A stretch of DNA of 64,000 nt, from the NCBI RefSeq assembly GCF_036322625.1, contig NZ_AP027266.1, positions 2,979,001-3,043,000 of the forward strand. Direction: 5' to 3'. Source of the DNA: Roseicyclus marinus. GTDB taxonomy: Bacteria > Pseudomonadota > Alphaproteobacteria > Rhodobacterales > Rhodobacteraceae. Shown piece by piece: positions 1 to 8,223 of this stretch (within the stretch, counting starts at the first letter, position 1; each line of letters begins with the position of its first letter). The notes below the pieces were generated by a model. It had not been told where the DNA came from. It did no database searches and was given only the letters and a program-made list of their open reading frames with translations. Position numbers and translations under genes: made by a program.

Positions 1-589
1 CCGCCTCGATGGCGGCGATATCGCCAAAGAAATCCGACAGGAACACCGCGCGCCCGCCCATCGGCATCGTCTGCGGCTTGGGCGCGCCGTAATCGCCGGG
101 CGCCTCCCCCTCCATCAGGGCTTGGGCCATGCGCATCAGCTGCGCCGTGCCCCCGCGCGGCGGTTCGGCCAGATGGGTCAGGCCCACACGCTCGCCGCCC
201 CGCACCGCGACAATCGCCAGCGCCATGGCCAGCGTCTGCGCCCGGCGCAGCTTCGAGGGGCGGTTGCGATGCCCGCTGAAGGTCATGGAGGCGGCATCAT
301 CCACCCCCAGCATCACCGATTGCGCGGCCTGCCATTCCGTCTGGCGGATGAAATGCCCATCCGACCGCGCCGATCTGCGCCAATCGATCTGGCGATAGCC
401 ATCGCCGGCCTGCGCGGGACGGTATTGCCAGAATTCATCGCCCATCCCGGCCCGCTTGCGCCCATGCACCCCCAACAGCACCGTCGCCGCCAGATGCTGC
501 GCATCGGCCATCAGCGCAGGCAGCGTCGCCGCGACCGCCTCGGACCGCGAGCGCAGGCTTTCGGGCGTATGGAGCGCTGCGTCACTCAA
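1..589 (-). CDS. DUF58 domain-containing protein (partial, C-terminus beyond window)
   Basis: The minus frame following MoxR reads through to the window edge without a stop. It contains the DUF58 core seen in MoxR partners: GRKRAGMGDEFWQYRPAQ followed by GDGYRQIDWRRSARSD. The most upstream usable start is TTG at 589, which overlaps the MoxR stop (TTGA); no ATG exists before the conserved part, so the start is tentative. DUF58 proteins are encoded with MoxR AAA ATPases and often have a vWA-like fold. They are thought to act with MoxR in assembling or maturing envelope or metal-containing complexes, so the exact role here is unknown. About 196 codons are present and the C-terminal part is missing. 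Confidence 0.85.
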   Translation of the reverse strand, partial: MSDAALHTPESLRSRSEAVAATLPALMADAQHLAATVLLGVHGRKRAGMGDEFWQYRPAQAGDGYRQIDWRRSARSDGHFIRQTEWQAAQSVMLGVDDAASMTFSGHRNRPSKLRRAQTLAMALAIVAVRGGERVGLTHLAEPPRGGTAQLMRMAQALMEGEAPGDYGAPKPQTMPMGGRAVFLSDFFGDIAAIEA

Positions 590-1593
590 GCCGCAAGACC
601 GATCCGGGTGACACGGGCCGTGACCTCGTCGATCACCTGCTCCAGAACAGCACCCTCGGCCCGCGCGCCGAAACTCAGCGCCATCCGGTGGCTGAGAACC
701 GGACGCGCCAGCGCCGCCACATCCTCGGGCGAGGGCGCAAGCCGCCCATCCAGAAGCGCACGCGCCCGCACCGTCAGCATCAGCGCCTGCGCCGCGCGGG
801 GCCCTGGGCCCCATGCCACGGTTTTCTTCACGATCTCGGGCGCTTCCTCCGCCTCGGGGCGACAGGCGCGCACAAGATCAAGGATCAGCTCCATCACGCT
901 TTCGCCCACCGGCATGCGCCGCACCACGCCCTGCGCGGCAATGAGCGCCTCGGGGGTGAACACCGCATGCGATGTCGCCTCTTCCGTGCCGGTCGTGGCC
1001 AGCAGGATGCCGCGCTCCGTATCCCGGTCGGGATAGGCCACGTCGATCTTGACGAGAAACCGGTCAAGCTGCGCCTCGGGCAGGGGATAGGTCCCTTCCT
1101 GCTCGATGGGGTTCTGGGTCGCCAGCACGTGGAACGGTCGCGGCAGCGGCTTGTGATCACCCGCGATGGTGACCTCGCGTTCCTGCATCGCCTGCAACAG
1201 CGCCGATTGCGTGCGGGGGCTGGCGCGGTTGATCTCGTCGGCCATCAAGAGCTGGCAAAAGATCGGACCGGGCAGAAAGCGGAAACTGCGGCTGCCGTCC
1301 TGTGCCGTCTCCAGCACCTCGGACCCAAGGATATCGGCAGGCATCAGGTCGGGGGTGAACTGGATGCGGTTGGCCGACAATCCCATCACCGTCGACAGGG
1401 TGTCGACCAACAGCGTCTTGCCCAGCCCCGGCAGGCCCATCAGCAGCGCGTGACCGCCCGACAGCATCGCCGACAGGGCAAGGTTCACGACCTCGTCCTG
1501 ACCGATGATCCGCTTGGCGATGGAGGCCTTCGCCTCGCCCAGTTTCGCGCCCAGCGCTTCGATCTCGGCCACAAGCGCATCGGGGTCAGACAT
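586..1593 (-). CDS. MoxR family AAA+ ATPase
   Basis: This 335-residue protein is the usual size for an AAA_3/MoxR ATPase. The Walker A motif GLPGLGKT is at residues 53-60, Walker B LLMADE at 115-120, and the sensor region ATQNPIEQEGTYPLPEAQ follows. MoxR ATPases act as chaperone-like motors for maturation of enzyme complexes, usually with DUF58/vWA partners. The downstream DUF58 gene overlaps its stop codon, which indicates translational coupling. A 60-bp gap separates it from the divergent DUF1285 gene, so both promoters must lie there. The family assignment is firm; the client complex cannot be read from this window. Confidence 0.95.
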   Translation of the reverse strand: MSDPDALVAEIEALGAKLGEAKASIAKRIIGQDEVVNLALSAMLSGGHALLMGLPGLGKTLLVDTLSTVMGLSANRIQFTPDLMPADILGSEVLETAQDGSRSFRFLPGPIFCQLLMADEINRASPRTQSALLQAMQEREVTIAGDHKPLPRPFHVLATQNPIEQEGTYPLPEAQLDRFLVKIDVAYPDRDTERGILLATTGTEEATSHAVFTPEALIAAQGVVRRMPVGESVMELILDLVRACRPEAEEAPEIVKKTVAWGPGPRAAQALMLTVRARALLDGRLAPSPEDVAALARPVLSHRMALSFGARAEGAVLEQVIDEVTARVTRIGLAA

Positions 1594-1653
1594 GGCAATG
1601 CTCCGCTGGATGGTTATGTAGGTGTGGTAACAGACCTATTCCGCGGACCACAA

Positions 1654-2286
1654 ATGGCAAAGCGAGACACCACACAAAAGATCGTGACGGGCTCGGAGGG
1701 ATCGGGCCTCGAAACCCTTCTCAAGGCCACGAAAGACGCCGCAAAGGCAGGCGGATTGCCGCCGGTCCACCTGTGGAACCCACCCTTTTGCGGCGATATC
1801 GACATGGAAATCCGCCGTGACGGGACATGGTTTCACGAGGGCACGCCCATCGGGCGCGCGCCCCTTGTGCGGCTCTTCTCGACGATCCTGAAACGCGAAG
1901 GGGACAGGTATTTCCTCGTGACCCCCGTCGAAAAGGTGGGCATCCGGGTCGAGGATGCGCCCTTCGTCGCGCAGGATTTCACCGTCACGGACGAAGGATC
2001 GGGGCCTGCGCAGGTCGTGACCTTCACCACCAATGTGGGCGACAGCGTCGTGGCGGGGCCCGACAACCCGATCCGCGTCCTGCGCGATGATGCGGGCGAA
2101 CCCAGCCCCTATGTCCATGTCCGCGCGGGGCTCGAGGCGCTGATCGACCGCAAGAGCTTCTACCGCCTGGTCGACATCGGAGAGGCGCATCGCGTCGAAA
2201 CCGAGGGTGGGGGCGAGGATTGGTTCGGCCTCTGGTCGCAGGGCACGTTCTTTCCCTTCATCCCCGTGCGGGAACTTATGGTCTGA
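1654..2286 (+). CDS. DUF1285 domain-containing protein
   Basis: The protein has 210 residues from ATG 1654. The same frame is open further upstream, but that stretch lies antisense inside moxR, so the internal ATG just past the intergenic gap is chosen. The sequence has the DUF1285 signature of two small beta-rich halves, with the stretches VHLWNPPFCGDIDMEI and GTWFHEGTPIGR. Structures of the family are known, but no reaction is established. It is divergent from moxR, an arrangement seen in related alphaproteobacteria. No catalytic motif or membrane segment is visible, so it is probably a soluble cytoplasmic protein. Confidence 0.88.
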   Translation: MAKRDTTQKIVTGSEGSGLETLLKATKDAAKAGGLPPVHLWNPPFCGDIDMEIRRDGTWFHEGTPIGRAPLVRLFSTILKREGDRYFLVTPVEKVGIRVEDAPFVAQDFTVTDEGSGPAQVVTFTTNVGDSVVAGPDNPIRVLRDDAGEPSPYVHVRAGLEALIDRKSFYRLVDIGEAHRVETEGGGEDWFGLWSQGTFFPFIPVRELMV

Positions 2287-2301
2287 TCCGCAGCCTGCGC
2301 C

Positions 2302-3147
2302 TCAGGCTGCCGAACCCGAGCGGCGCTGCCCGTGGCGTGCCCGTGGCGCCGACAACAGCGCCCCGATCCGCTTCATCTCGGCCTCGGCCGCCGACAGATC
2401 GGCAACCACCGCCACCTGCGCCGGAAGATCGGCGACCTTTGCCTGATCCAGCGCCACCTGCCCCGACAACAGCAGATGCGCATCGGGCCGCATCGCGGCC
2501 AAGGCCCCGACCAACCGGCGAAGCGCGGCGTAGGAATGCGTCCCCGAACAGCTCAGCCCGATCACCGGGCGGTCGTCGCGGGCGATCCGGTCGATCAATT
2601 CGTCATGGGTCAAACCCACCAGCAGCCCGACATCCCATCCGTTGCGACGGAACAGGTCGGCGGCCATCATCACGCCCAGCGTGTGCTGTTCCCCCGGCAC
2701 GGCGGCAAAGACGGCCCCCTTGGCATGCGTGCAGGCAGGCGTCGCACGCCCCATCGGCAAGCGCCGCAGCAAGGTCTGGATGCGCGCGGTGGCAAGGGCG
2801 ACATCGGTAAAGGGCAGGCGGTTGCGATCCCAAAGATCGCCCAACCGCCGCGCCGCCGGGGCCAGATGATCGAGACACAGATCCTCGACCGACAATCCCG
2901 CCTCCAAAAGCTCGTCGACCAGAACCGATGCGGCCAGATCATCCTCGTCGCAAAGCGCGAAAGCCATCGCCGCCGCGCAGGGATCGCCCAGGACCTCTTG
3001 GGCGGGGACAAGAACCGGATCGGCCACCGCGGCCATCCGCTCGGCACACAGCCGCGCGACGGCCCTTGTCGCAAGATCGTTCAGATCGGCGGTCCGGTGC
3101 GAGCAGCCGCCCTGCCCCTCCGCCACGTCAGTATGATCGGTCGTCAC
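2302..3147 (-). CDS. cobalamin (B12)-binding domain protein, PpaA/AerR-like
   Basis: About 281 residues from GTG 3147, which is preceded by GAAAGAAG at Shine-Dalgarno distance; the frame is open upstream but lacks a better site. The middle holds a helical cap (LGDLWDRNRLPFTDVALATARIQ), followed by a B12-binding Rossmann half with EQHTLG and then GLSCSGTHSYAAL. The EQHTLG motif is that of PpaA/AerR/LitR-type light-regulated B12 proteins, in which the His is the axial cobalt ligand, rather than the DxHxxG of B12 enzymes. AerR works with PpsR/CrtJ in photosynthesis gene control. A TGT-N12-ACA box upstream fits that link. No DNA-binding domain is present, and the target is not known from this window. 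Confidence 0.8.
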   Translation of the reverse strand: MTTDHTDVAEGQGGCSHRTADLNDLATRAVARLCAERMAAVADPVLVPAQEVLGDPCAAAMAFALCDEDDLAASVLVDELLEAGLSVEDLCLDHLAPAARRLGDLWDRNRLPFTDVALATARIQTLLRRLPMGRATPACTHAKGAVFAAVPGEQHTLGVMMAADLFRRNGWDVGLLVGLTHDELIDRIARDDRPVIGLSCSGTHSYAALRRLVGALAAMRPDAHLLLSGQVALDQAKVADLPAQVAVVADLSAAEAEMKRIGALLSAPRARHGQRRSGSAA

Positions 3148-3227
3148 GGTCGTTCTTCTTTCGTCTGCAAGCCCGACACCCGAAACGGGGCAACCGGGAC
3201 CCACGCGCTTCCCTCTCTGAAGACGAG

Positions 3228-3233
3228 TGTATA
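3228..3233 (-). promoter_or_regulatory. Candidate -10 box of the B12-protein gene
   Basis: The minus strand reads TATACA here, about 80 nt before the GTG start. No consensus -35 lies at 17 nt; instead the TGT-N12-ACA box covers that position. This is an inferred site. Confidence 0.35.
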
Positions 3234-3243
3234 CCGAGTGGAC

Positions 3244-3261
3244 TGTCAATCAAGGTTTACA
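3244..3261. promoter_or_regulatory. PpsR/CrtJ-type operator TGT-N12-ACA
   Basis: TGTCAATCAAGGTTTACA has exactly 12 bases between TGT and ACA, the PpsR/CrtJ recognition pattern of photosynthesis genes in Rhodobacterales. It lies where the -35 region of the downstream PpaA/AerR-like gene should be, which suits a repressor. A single 18-bp pattern match is weak alone. Its position next to a B12-photoreceptor-like gene raises its value. Confidence 0.5.
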
Positions 3262-3310
3262 TTTATGTCCCGCGCAGAAAGATTCTAATAACATAATTTC
3301 AATGAACTTT

Positions 3311-3344
3311 TAAGGTTTGCCTCGGATTGGTAAGGCAAACCTTA
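3311..3344. repeat. 12-bp inverted repeat, spacer 10
   Basis: TAAGGTTTGCCT and AGGCAAACCTTA are perfect complements separated by 10 bases. The T-run expected of a terminator is lacking on both strands. AAGGTTT recurs at 3252-3258, inside the TGT-N12-ACA box. It may be an operator in the untranslated region between the B12-protein gene and the tRNA. Confidence 0.55.
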
Positions 3345-3562
3345 CACTTTCCCGGCGGCTGGAAACCGTAACCGATCCCCAAAACCGAATCGAAAGATAC
3401 CCCCGGTGCAGGCCGCACCTGCCCCCGCAGCAAGACGCCCGACCGCGTCACGCCACGGGCGAAACCGCCCGGCCCACGCCCTCGGGTCGCAGCAGAAACT
3501 CTGTGATCTGGGGGAGTGTCCCGCTCAGGTAACCTGAGCAGCGATAGCGCAAAAAGGGGGAG
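3345..3562. other. Non-coding stretch before tRNA-Arg
   Basis: No convincing gene is present. The only small ORFs here have no ribosome-binding site or family resemblance. On the minus strand, downstream of the tRNA, there is a short T-run (CCCCCTTTTT) and then the near-palindrome GCTCAGGTAACCTGAGC at 3523-3539, which may end the tRNA transcript. I looked for a cobalamin riboswitch and saw no B12 box. Confidence 0.5.
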
Positions 3563-3639
3563 TGGCGCACTGGGGAGGATTCGAACCCCCGACCCCTTGA
3601 TTCGTAGTCAAGTACTCTATCCAACTGAGCTACCAGTGC
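3563..3639 (-). tRNA. tRNA-Arg (anticodon ACG)
   Basis: A full cloverleaf reads on the minus strand. The acceptor arms are GCACTGG and CCAGTGC, the D-arm is AGCTCAGTTGGATAGAGT, the anticodon stem CTTGA/TCAAG encloses CTACGAA with anticodon ACG, and the T-arm contains GGTTCGAATCC. The discriminator G is followed by an encoded CCA. ACG reads CGN arginine codons after A34-to-inosine editing. Confidence 0.96.
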
Positions 3640-3696
3640 GTGAGGGCGGGGTTTAGCGCCGCTGTCGGAGGCTTGCAAGGGGGAAATCCCGATTGC

Positions 3697-5082
3697 TCAG
3701 GTCGCCAGTCCAAGCGGCAAGATGATCTCGAACCGCGTCCCCGTTCCCGTGCTTTCGGCAAGCTCCAACCGACCGCCATGGCCGCGCAACAGCTCGGCGC
3801 AGATCGCAAGCCCAAGCCCCGAACCACCCTTGCGCGCCGCGCCGTGGAACGGCTTGAACAGGTGGTCGCGCGCCTTCTGCGGCAGGCCGGGGCCGGTGTC
3901 GCTGACCGTGATCTTCCAGCCTTCGGCGGTTTCACAGCCCCCGATCCTGATCTCGCCCGACGCACCCGTGGCGGCGATTGCCTGCCTTGCGTTGCGCACA
4001 AGATTGGACAGGACGCGGTGCAATTGCTCGGGATCGGCGCGCAGCATCATGCCGGCGGGCACCTCGCATAGATAGGCGATGGCGGCGCTGTCCGCCGACA
4101 GGCGGTCATTCTCGACCACATCCTCGACCAGCGGGCGCAGCGCCACGCGGTCAAGCTTCGGCGGCGGCTCCTCGGCGCGGCCAAAGGCAAGTGTCGCCTC
4201 GGTCAGGTTGATGGCCCGGTTCAGCGAATTGACCAGACGCGGCGCGATACGCTGGACGGTGGGGTCGTTCGACGCCTCGAGCCGGTCGGCGACAAGGGTT
4301 GCGACCGACAGCATGTTGCGCAGGTCATGGCTGATCTTTGCGACCGCCTCGCCCAGTTGCGCAAGCCTTTCGCGTTGCTTGAGCGCGCCGGTCAGATCTT
4401 TCTGGAGCGCCTGCAGCGCATCCTCGGCCTTGCGCAATTCGCGCACGCGGCCCTCGGGGCGGATGATGCGGGTGGCGTCGGCGGGCGCTTCGGCATAGCG
4501 CATCATCGCATCGACCAACCGCCGGATCGGGGTGACCATCAGGCGGCGCACGGCGACGAACAGCAAAAGCGCCGTGAAGATCGAGATGACGGCGGAGAGC
4601 GCCAGAATGCGCAATCCGTAGTCGATCAGCGCCATCCGCAAGGGTTCGGTCGGCATGGTGATCTCGATCAGCAGCCCCGCATCCCGCACGGGTTCGCCGA
4701 TCACGCGGATCACCTGCGCCTCGGGATTGGCCAGGCGCGCCAGGGCATCGCGCATCAGCACCCAGGGCATCGGATCGCGCAGGTCATAGGTGGCGGCCAC
4801 CGCGGGCATCGTGTCGCTGGACAAGATCAGCTGGCGCACGGCATCGCGCCGGAGCACGACGTTCAGAACCTCGGCATTCTCCAGAAGTTCCTGTTCCAGC
4901 TCGTCCGAGATCATCCCGTCCGTCGCCAGAAGCGCAAGCGAGGCGATCTGCGCGCGTTCAAGCCGGGCCAGCAGGTAATCCTCGCGGAAGCGGGCGACAG
5001 AGGGCACGAAGATGAAAACCTCGGCCAGCATCACGAAGATGATGGTCAGGATCAGAAAGCGCCCTGATAGCGAATGTCTCAC
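3697..5082 (-). CDS. Membrane sensor histidine kinase (orphan)
   Basis: The protein has 461 residues. A membrane helix at about 8-28, a periplasmic sensor region of about 125 residues and a second helix at about 157-178 are followed by a HAMP-like segment. The HisKA H-box ISHDLRN has His252 as phospho-acceptor, with the N-box LVRNARQAI near 365, G1 DTGPGLP and G2 GSGLGL. All catalytic boxes are intact. The order of residues fits the HPK4-like kinases common in Rhodobacterales. No response regulator gene is adjacent; the upstream neighbours on the same strand are a flavoenzyme and a TVP38 protein, 31 nt away. The signal sensed is unknown. Confidence 0.93.
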   Translation of the reverse strand: MRHSLSGRFLILTIIFVMLAEVFIFVPSVARFREDYLLARLERAQIASLALLATDGMISDELEQELLENAEVLNVVLRRDAVRQLILSSDTMPAVAATYDLRDPMPWVLMRDALARLANPEAQVIRVIGEPVRDAGLLIEITMPTEPLRMALIDYGLRILALSAVISIFTALLLFVAVRRLMVTPIRRLVDAMMRYAEAPADATRIIRPEGRVRELRKAEDALQALQKDLTGALKQRERLAQLGEAVAKISHDLRNMLSVATLVADRLEASNDPTVQRIAPRLVNSLNRAINLTEATLAFGRAEEPPPKLDRVALRPLVEDVVENDRLSADSAAIAYLCEVPAGMMLRADPEQLHRVLSNLVRNARQAIAATGASGEIRIGGCETAEGWKITVSDTGPGLPQKARDHLFKPFHGAARKGGSGLGLAICAELLRGHGGRLELAESTGTGTRFEIILPLGLAT

Positions 5083-5113
5083 GCGGTCCCAGCCTATCCT
5101 TGGCCCGAAGACC

Positions 5114-6526
5114 TCAGGGCAGGCGCTGCACCAGACGGACGATGCGCTTGACCATGGGGCTTTCGAACAATCTGGGAGAGAAATAGGCCCCCGCGGCGCG
5201 TTTGTTAATCTCCCCCAGTGTCGGATACGGCGAGATCATGCCGGCGATGGCCGACATCTTGAGCCGATTGGCCAGCGCCAGCGCCCATATCTGGATCAAT
5301 TCGCCCGCCTGCGGCCCGACGATCGTGGCACCCACGGGCCGCCCCTTGACCACCATGACCTTGCAAAAGCCGGTCGTCTGGCCATTGGCGATGGCCCGGT
5401 CGTTATGGGCGAAATCGGCGCGGGCGATGAACAGGCGGTCGCCGTGGATCTTGCGCGCCTCGGCCTCCGTCAGGCCGACCTGCGCCAGTTCGGGGTCGGT
5501 ATAGGTGGTGCGCGGCACATGGTCGGTCCGCGCGCGGGCGGGCAGGCCGAAAAGCATCGAACGGATGATGACGCCCGCATGGTAGCCCGCGACATGGGTG
5601 AATTGCAGCCCGCCCGCCGCATCGCCCACGGCATAGACTCGGCGGTTGGTCGAGCGCAGGCCGCTGTCGACGGTGACGCCGCGCCGGTCATGGGCGACAT
5701 GCGCGCGGTCAAGGTCGAGCCTGTCGGTATTCACCTGCCGTCCGACCGCAACGAGCAGGTGGGAGCCGTCGACGCGGCGGCCATCGCCGGTTTCGAGGCG
5801 AATCGCGCCATCCGTGCCGGAGACGGAAGTGACCTCGGCCCCTTCGACGATCTCGATCCCTTCCGCGCGCAGGTGGTCCAGCACCACTGCAGCAGCTTCG
5901 GGATCGTCGCGGCCAAGCGCCCGCGCCCCTTCGATCACGGTGACGCGGCAGCCAAGGCGGCGGTGGGCCTGCGCCATTTCCATCCCGATGGGGCCACCGC
6001 CGATGATGATCAGGTGGTCGGGCCGCTCGCGCAGCGCGAAGATGGTTTCGTTCGTGTGATGCGGCGTGTCGGCCAGTCCCGGAATGGGCGGGATGAAGGG
6101 GCGCGAGCCGGTCGCGATGACGAACCGGCGGGCGGTGATGATCGTATCGCCCGCCTGAACCTCGGTTTCCGAGATGAAGCGCGCCTCGGCCCGGATCACG
6201 CGGACGCCCAGGCCCTCGAACCGTTCCTGGCTGTCCACGGGGGCGATGGTGTCGATGGTCGCCTGCACATGGTCCTTGGCGGCGGCGAAATCGGGCACGG
6301 GATCATGGCCCGCCGTCCCGAACCCGCCCCTGGCCACGGCATGGGCGCGGTGGCCCGCCGCCAAGAGCGCCTTGGACGGCACGCAGCCGTAATTCAGGCA
6401 ATCGCCGCCCATCTTGTGCCCCTCGATCAGGGTCACATCGGCCCCCATCTGGACCGCCCCCGCCGCGACCGAAAGCCCGCCCGAGCCTGCGCCGATGATG
6501 CAGATATCCGTCTTGATGCGGGCCAT
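5114..6526 (-). CDS. FAD-dependent NAD(P)-disulfide oxidoreductase, mercuric reductase/dihydrolipoamide dehydrogenase-like
   Basis: The protein has 470 residues from ATG 6526, with GAAAGGA upstream. An FAD-binding GAGSGG sits at 12-17 and the redox-active disulfide CLNYGCVPSK uses Cys43 and Cys48. A second dinucleotide site, GGGPIGMEMA, a GDAAGG FAD motif and a C-terminal dimerisation domain follow. It lacks the N-terminal HMA domain and C-terminal CC pair of true MerA, so mercury reduction is doubtful. Such stand-alone enzymes paired with TVP38 genes are common in marine alphaproteobacteria, with unknown substrates. The TVP38 gene is 22 nt upstream on the same strand, and the two are probably one transcript. 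Confidence 0.9.
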   Translation of the reverse strand: MARIKTDICIIGAGSGGLSVAAGAVQMGADVTLIEGHKMGGDCLNYGCVPSKALLAAGHRAHAVARGGFGTAGHDPVPDFAAAKDHVQATIDTIAPVDSQERFEGLGVRVIRAEARFISETEVQAGDTIITARRFVIATGSRPFIPPIPGLADTPHHTNETIFALRERPDHLIIIGGGPIGMEMAQAHRRLGCRVTVIEGARALGRDDPEAAAVVLDHLRAEGIEIVEGAEVTSVSGTDGAIRLETGDGRRVDGSHLLVAVGRQVNTDRLDLDRAHVAHDRRGVTVDSGLRSTNRRVYAVGDAAGGLQFTHVAGYHAGVIIRSMLFGLPARARTDHVPRTTYTDPELAQVGLTEAEARKIHGDRLFIARADFAHNDRAIANGQTTGFCKVMVVKGRPVGATIVGPQAGELIQIWALALANRLKMSAIAGMISPYPTLGEINKRAAGAYFSPRLFESPMVKRIVRLVQRLP

Positions 6527-6548
6527 GGTCGGTCCTTTCGCGAAAGGG

Positions 6549-7283
6549 TCAGAGGCCGGGGCGGCCCCGCAGGAGCTTGATTGCCATGGGCAACAGGGCA
6601 AGGGCCGAAAGCCCCAGGATCGGCAACAGGATCTGCGGCTCGAAGATCAGGCCCAGATCCGGGGTTTCGCCCCGGGCAAAGACCTCCGACAGGCCTGCCC
6701 CGACCGAGGTATAGACCAGCGCGCCGGGCATGATGCCGAAGAAGGTGGAAATGACGTAGCGCCGGAGCGGCACATCCAGGAAAGCCGGGATGAGATTGGC
6801 CAGAAAGAAAGGCAGCACCGGCAAAAGCCGCATCAGGAACAGCATCGACCACTGGTTTTCGTCGATCCCGTCCTTGACGCGTTTCACCAACCCCTCGGCC
6901 CCTTCCATCCGGGCGGCAAGGCGCGCGCCGATCCCGCTGCGGGCGGCCAGAAAGATCGCGCTCGCCCCAAGCGTCGCGCCCGTGATGTTGAAAAGCACGC
7001 CGGGAAATGTGGCGAACAAAAAGCCACCCGTCAGCGTGGCGATGGTGGCACCGGGCAGGGAAAAGGCCACGATCAGCGTGTAGATCAAGATGAAACCAAG
7101 CGCCGCGACAAGGTAATGGGTATCGCGAAAGGCGATCAGCGCCTCGCGATTCTCGGCCAGGGTCTGGAAATTGAGATGTTCGCCGAACAGCGACCACCCC
7201 AGCCCCGCGCCCAGCGCCAGCAGGATCAGCGGCAGGTGCCGCCCGGTGGGGGATTTGCGTATCTCGGTCACGGTGTCGGTCAT
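6549..7283 (-). CDS. TVP38/TMEM64 family inner-membrane protein
   Basis: This 244-residue protein starts at ATG 7283. It has five to six hydrophobic helices, and the DedA/VTT-type core shows FSLPGATIATLTGGFLFA and a re-entrant-like segment LRLLPVLPFFLANLIPAF. The frame is open further upstream, but the residues before this Met are not conserved and are Arg-rich. VTT proteins are implicated in lipid scrambling or undecaprenyl-phosphate recycling, while the bacterial TVP38 subgroup lacks a defined substrate. It lies 22 nt upstream of the flavoenzyme gene, which suggests a shared, perhaps membrane redox or export, role. Confidence 0.92.
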   Translation of the reverse strand: MTDTVTEIRKSPTGRHLPLILLALGAGLGWSLFGEHLNFQTLAENREALIAFRDTHYLVAALGFILIYTLIVAFSLPGATIATLTGGFLFATFPGVLFNITGATLGASAIFLAARSGIGARLAARMEGAEGLVKRVKDGIDENQWSMLFLMRLLPVLPFFLANLIPAFLDVPLRRYVISTFFGIMPGALVYTSVGAGLSEVFARGETPDLGLIFEPQILLPILGLSALALLPMAIKLLRGRPGL

Positions 7284-7447
7284 GGGGGCACGGTCCTTTG
7301 GCTTTGTCCAGCATGTGCCGCAAAGGGCAGCGCGGGGACAGGGCGCATCACGCCCGCTTGATGCGCCGTGACGGCGGGCGGTGTTTTCGTGACCCACGGC
7401 CGCGATCCGCGTAACACTTGGGCCGAATGGTTACAGGATCGAGACCG

Positions 7448-7963
7448 ATGGAGCGGATTCTTGTCAGTGCCTGCCTGCTTGGCCAGCGCGTGCGCTATGA
7501 CGGGCGGGGCAAGGGTCTGACCTCGGACCTGATGGCGCTTTGGCAGTCGGAGGGGCGGCTCGTGCCGCTCTGCCCGGAGCTTGCGGGCGGGTTCGGCGTG
7601 CCGCGCCTGCCCGCCGAAATCGCACCGGGGGCGACGGGCGCATCGGTTCTGGCAGGCAGGGGCGCGATCCACGACAGCGCCGGGCAGGATGTGACGGCGG
7701 GATTCCTTGCCGGTGCCGCAGCGGCCGTCCGTCTGGCCCGGGAACGGGGATGCCGCTTCGCGCTCTTGACCGAAGGCAGCCCGTCTTGCGGCGTGGCGCG
7801 GGTGCATGGCGGGCGGTTCGACGGCACGATGCAGGAGGGCCAAGGCGTGGTGACAGCGGCGCTGCGCCAAGCGGGCTTGACGGTTTTCCCCCAGACCCGC
7901 ATCGCCGATCTGGCCCTTGCGCTGGATGGGGCCGAAATTCGCGCCAAACCGCATCGCAGTTGA
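7448..7963 (+). CDS. DUF523 domain-containing protein
   Basis: The protein has 171 residues from ATG 7448, with AGGATCGAG as ribosome-binding site. The family pattern is clear: LVSACLLGQRVRYDGRGK at the N-terminus (Cys in SACLLG), LCPELAGGFGVPR, a central TEGSPSCG (second Cys) and a C-terminal QTRIADL. The two conserved cysteines and PSCG motif suggest a metal or Fe-S-linked function, but no activity is established. It stands alone, divergent from the TVP38 gene and just upstream of the rpmH promoter. Confidence 0.92.
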   Translation: MERILVSACLLGQRVRYDGRGKGLTSDLMALWQSEGRLVPLCPELAGGFGVPRLPAEIAPGATGASVLAGRGAIHDSAGQDVTAGFLAGAAAAVRLARERGCRFALLTEGSPSCGVARVHGGRFDGTMQEGQGVVTAALRQAGLTVFPQTRIADLALALDGAEIRAKPHRS

Positions 7964-7992
7964 TTGACAGCCCGTGCCGCTTTCCGTATTTG
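7964..7992 (+). promoter_or_regulatory. rpmH promoter
   Basis: TTGACA (7964-7969), a 17-nt spacer, then TATTTG (7987-7992). It starts right after the DUF523 stop codon and gives a leader of roughly 70 nt before rpmH. Confidence 0.7.
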
Positions 7993-8071
7993 CCGGGCTT
8001 CATCGGAGATTCCCTAGGGCCTGCGAGGCGCAATGTTGCGACCCGGCCCGGACGAGTGACGGAGAAGACAG

Positions 8072-8209
8072 ATGTCGAAGCGGACCTACCAGCCCTCGAA
8101 CCTCGTGCGGAAGCGCCGCCACGGGTTCCGCGCGCGTATGGCGACCAAGGGCGGCCGCAAGGTTCTGAACGCCCGCCGCGCTCGCGGCCGGAAGTCGCTC
8201 AGCGCCTGA
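8072..8209 (+). CDS. rpmH: 50S ribosomal protein L34
   Basis: The 45-residue sequence begins [19 protein letters not shown] and ends [10 protein letters not shown], an unmistakable L34. It is one residue longer than the common 44-residue form because of the Ser after Met. The site GGAG precedes ATG 8072. L34 is a small basic protein of the large subunit. The gene opens the rpmH-rnpA-yidD group and has its own promoter. Confidence 0.98.
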   Translation: MSKRTYQPSNLVRKRRHGFRARMATKGGRKVLNARRARGRKSLSA

Positions 8210-8223
8210 TCCCGGACAGGGTG

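Noticed and set aside
688-2286. Long plus-strand frame reading into the DUF1285 gene
   Set aside because: The first 320 codons lie antisense inside moxR; conserved sequence begins only at ATG 1654.
3345-3562. Cobalamin riboswitch upstream of the B12-binding protein
   Set aside because: The region has hairpins, but it lies on the upstream side of the gene without the B12 box or the conserved core on the coding strand.
3523-3562. Integration (att) site at the tRNA-Arg 3' end
   Set aside because: No integrase gene and no duplicated tRNA end were found in the window.
3448-3678. Minus-strand ORF of 76 codons over the tRNA
   Set aside because: It translates the tRNA-Arg gene itself (ALVAQLDRV and GRGFESSP are the usual spurious tRNA peptides).
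5114-6526. True mercuric reductase (merA)
   Set aside because: No N-terminal metal-binding domain, no C-terminal cysteine pair and no mer operon neighbours.
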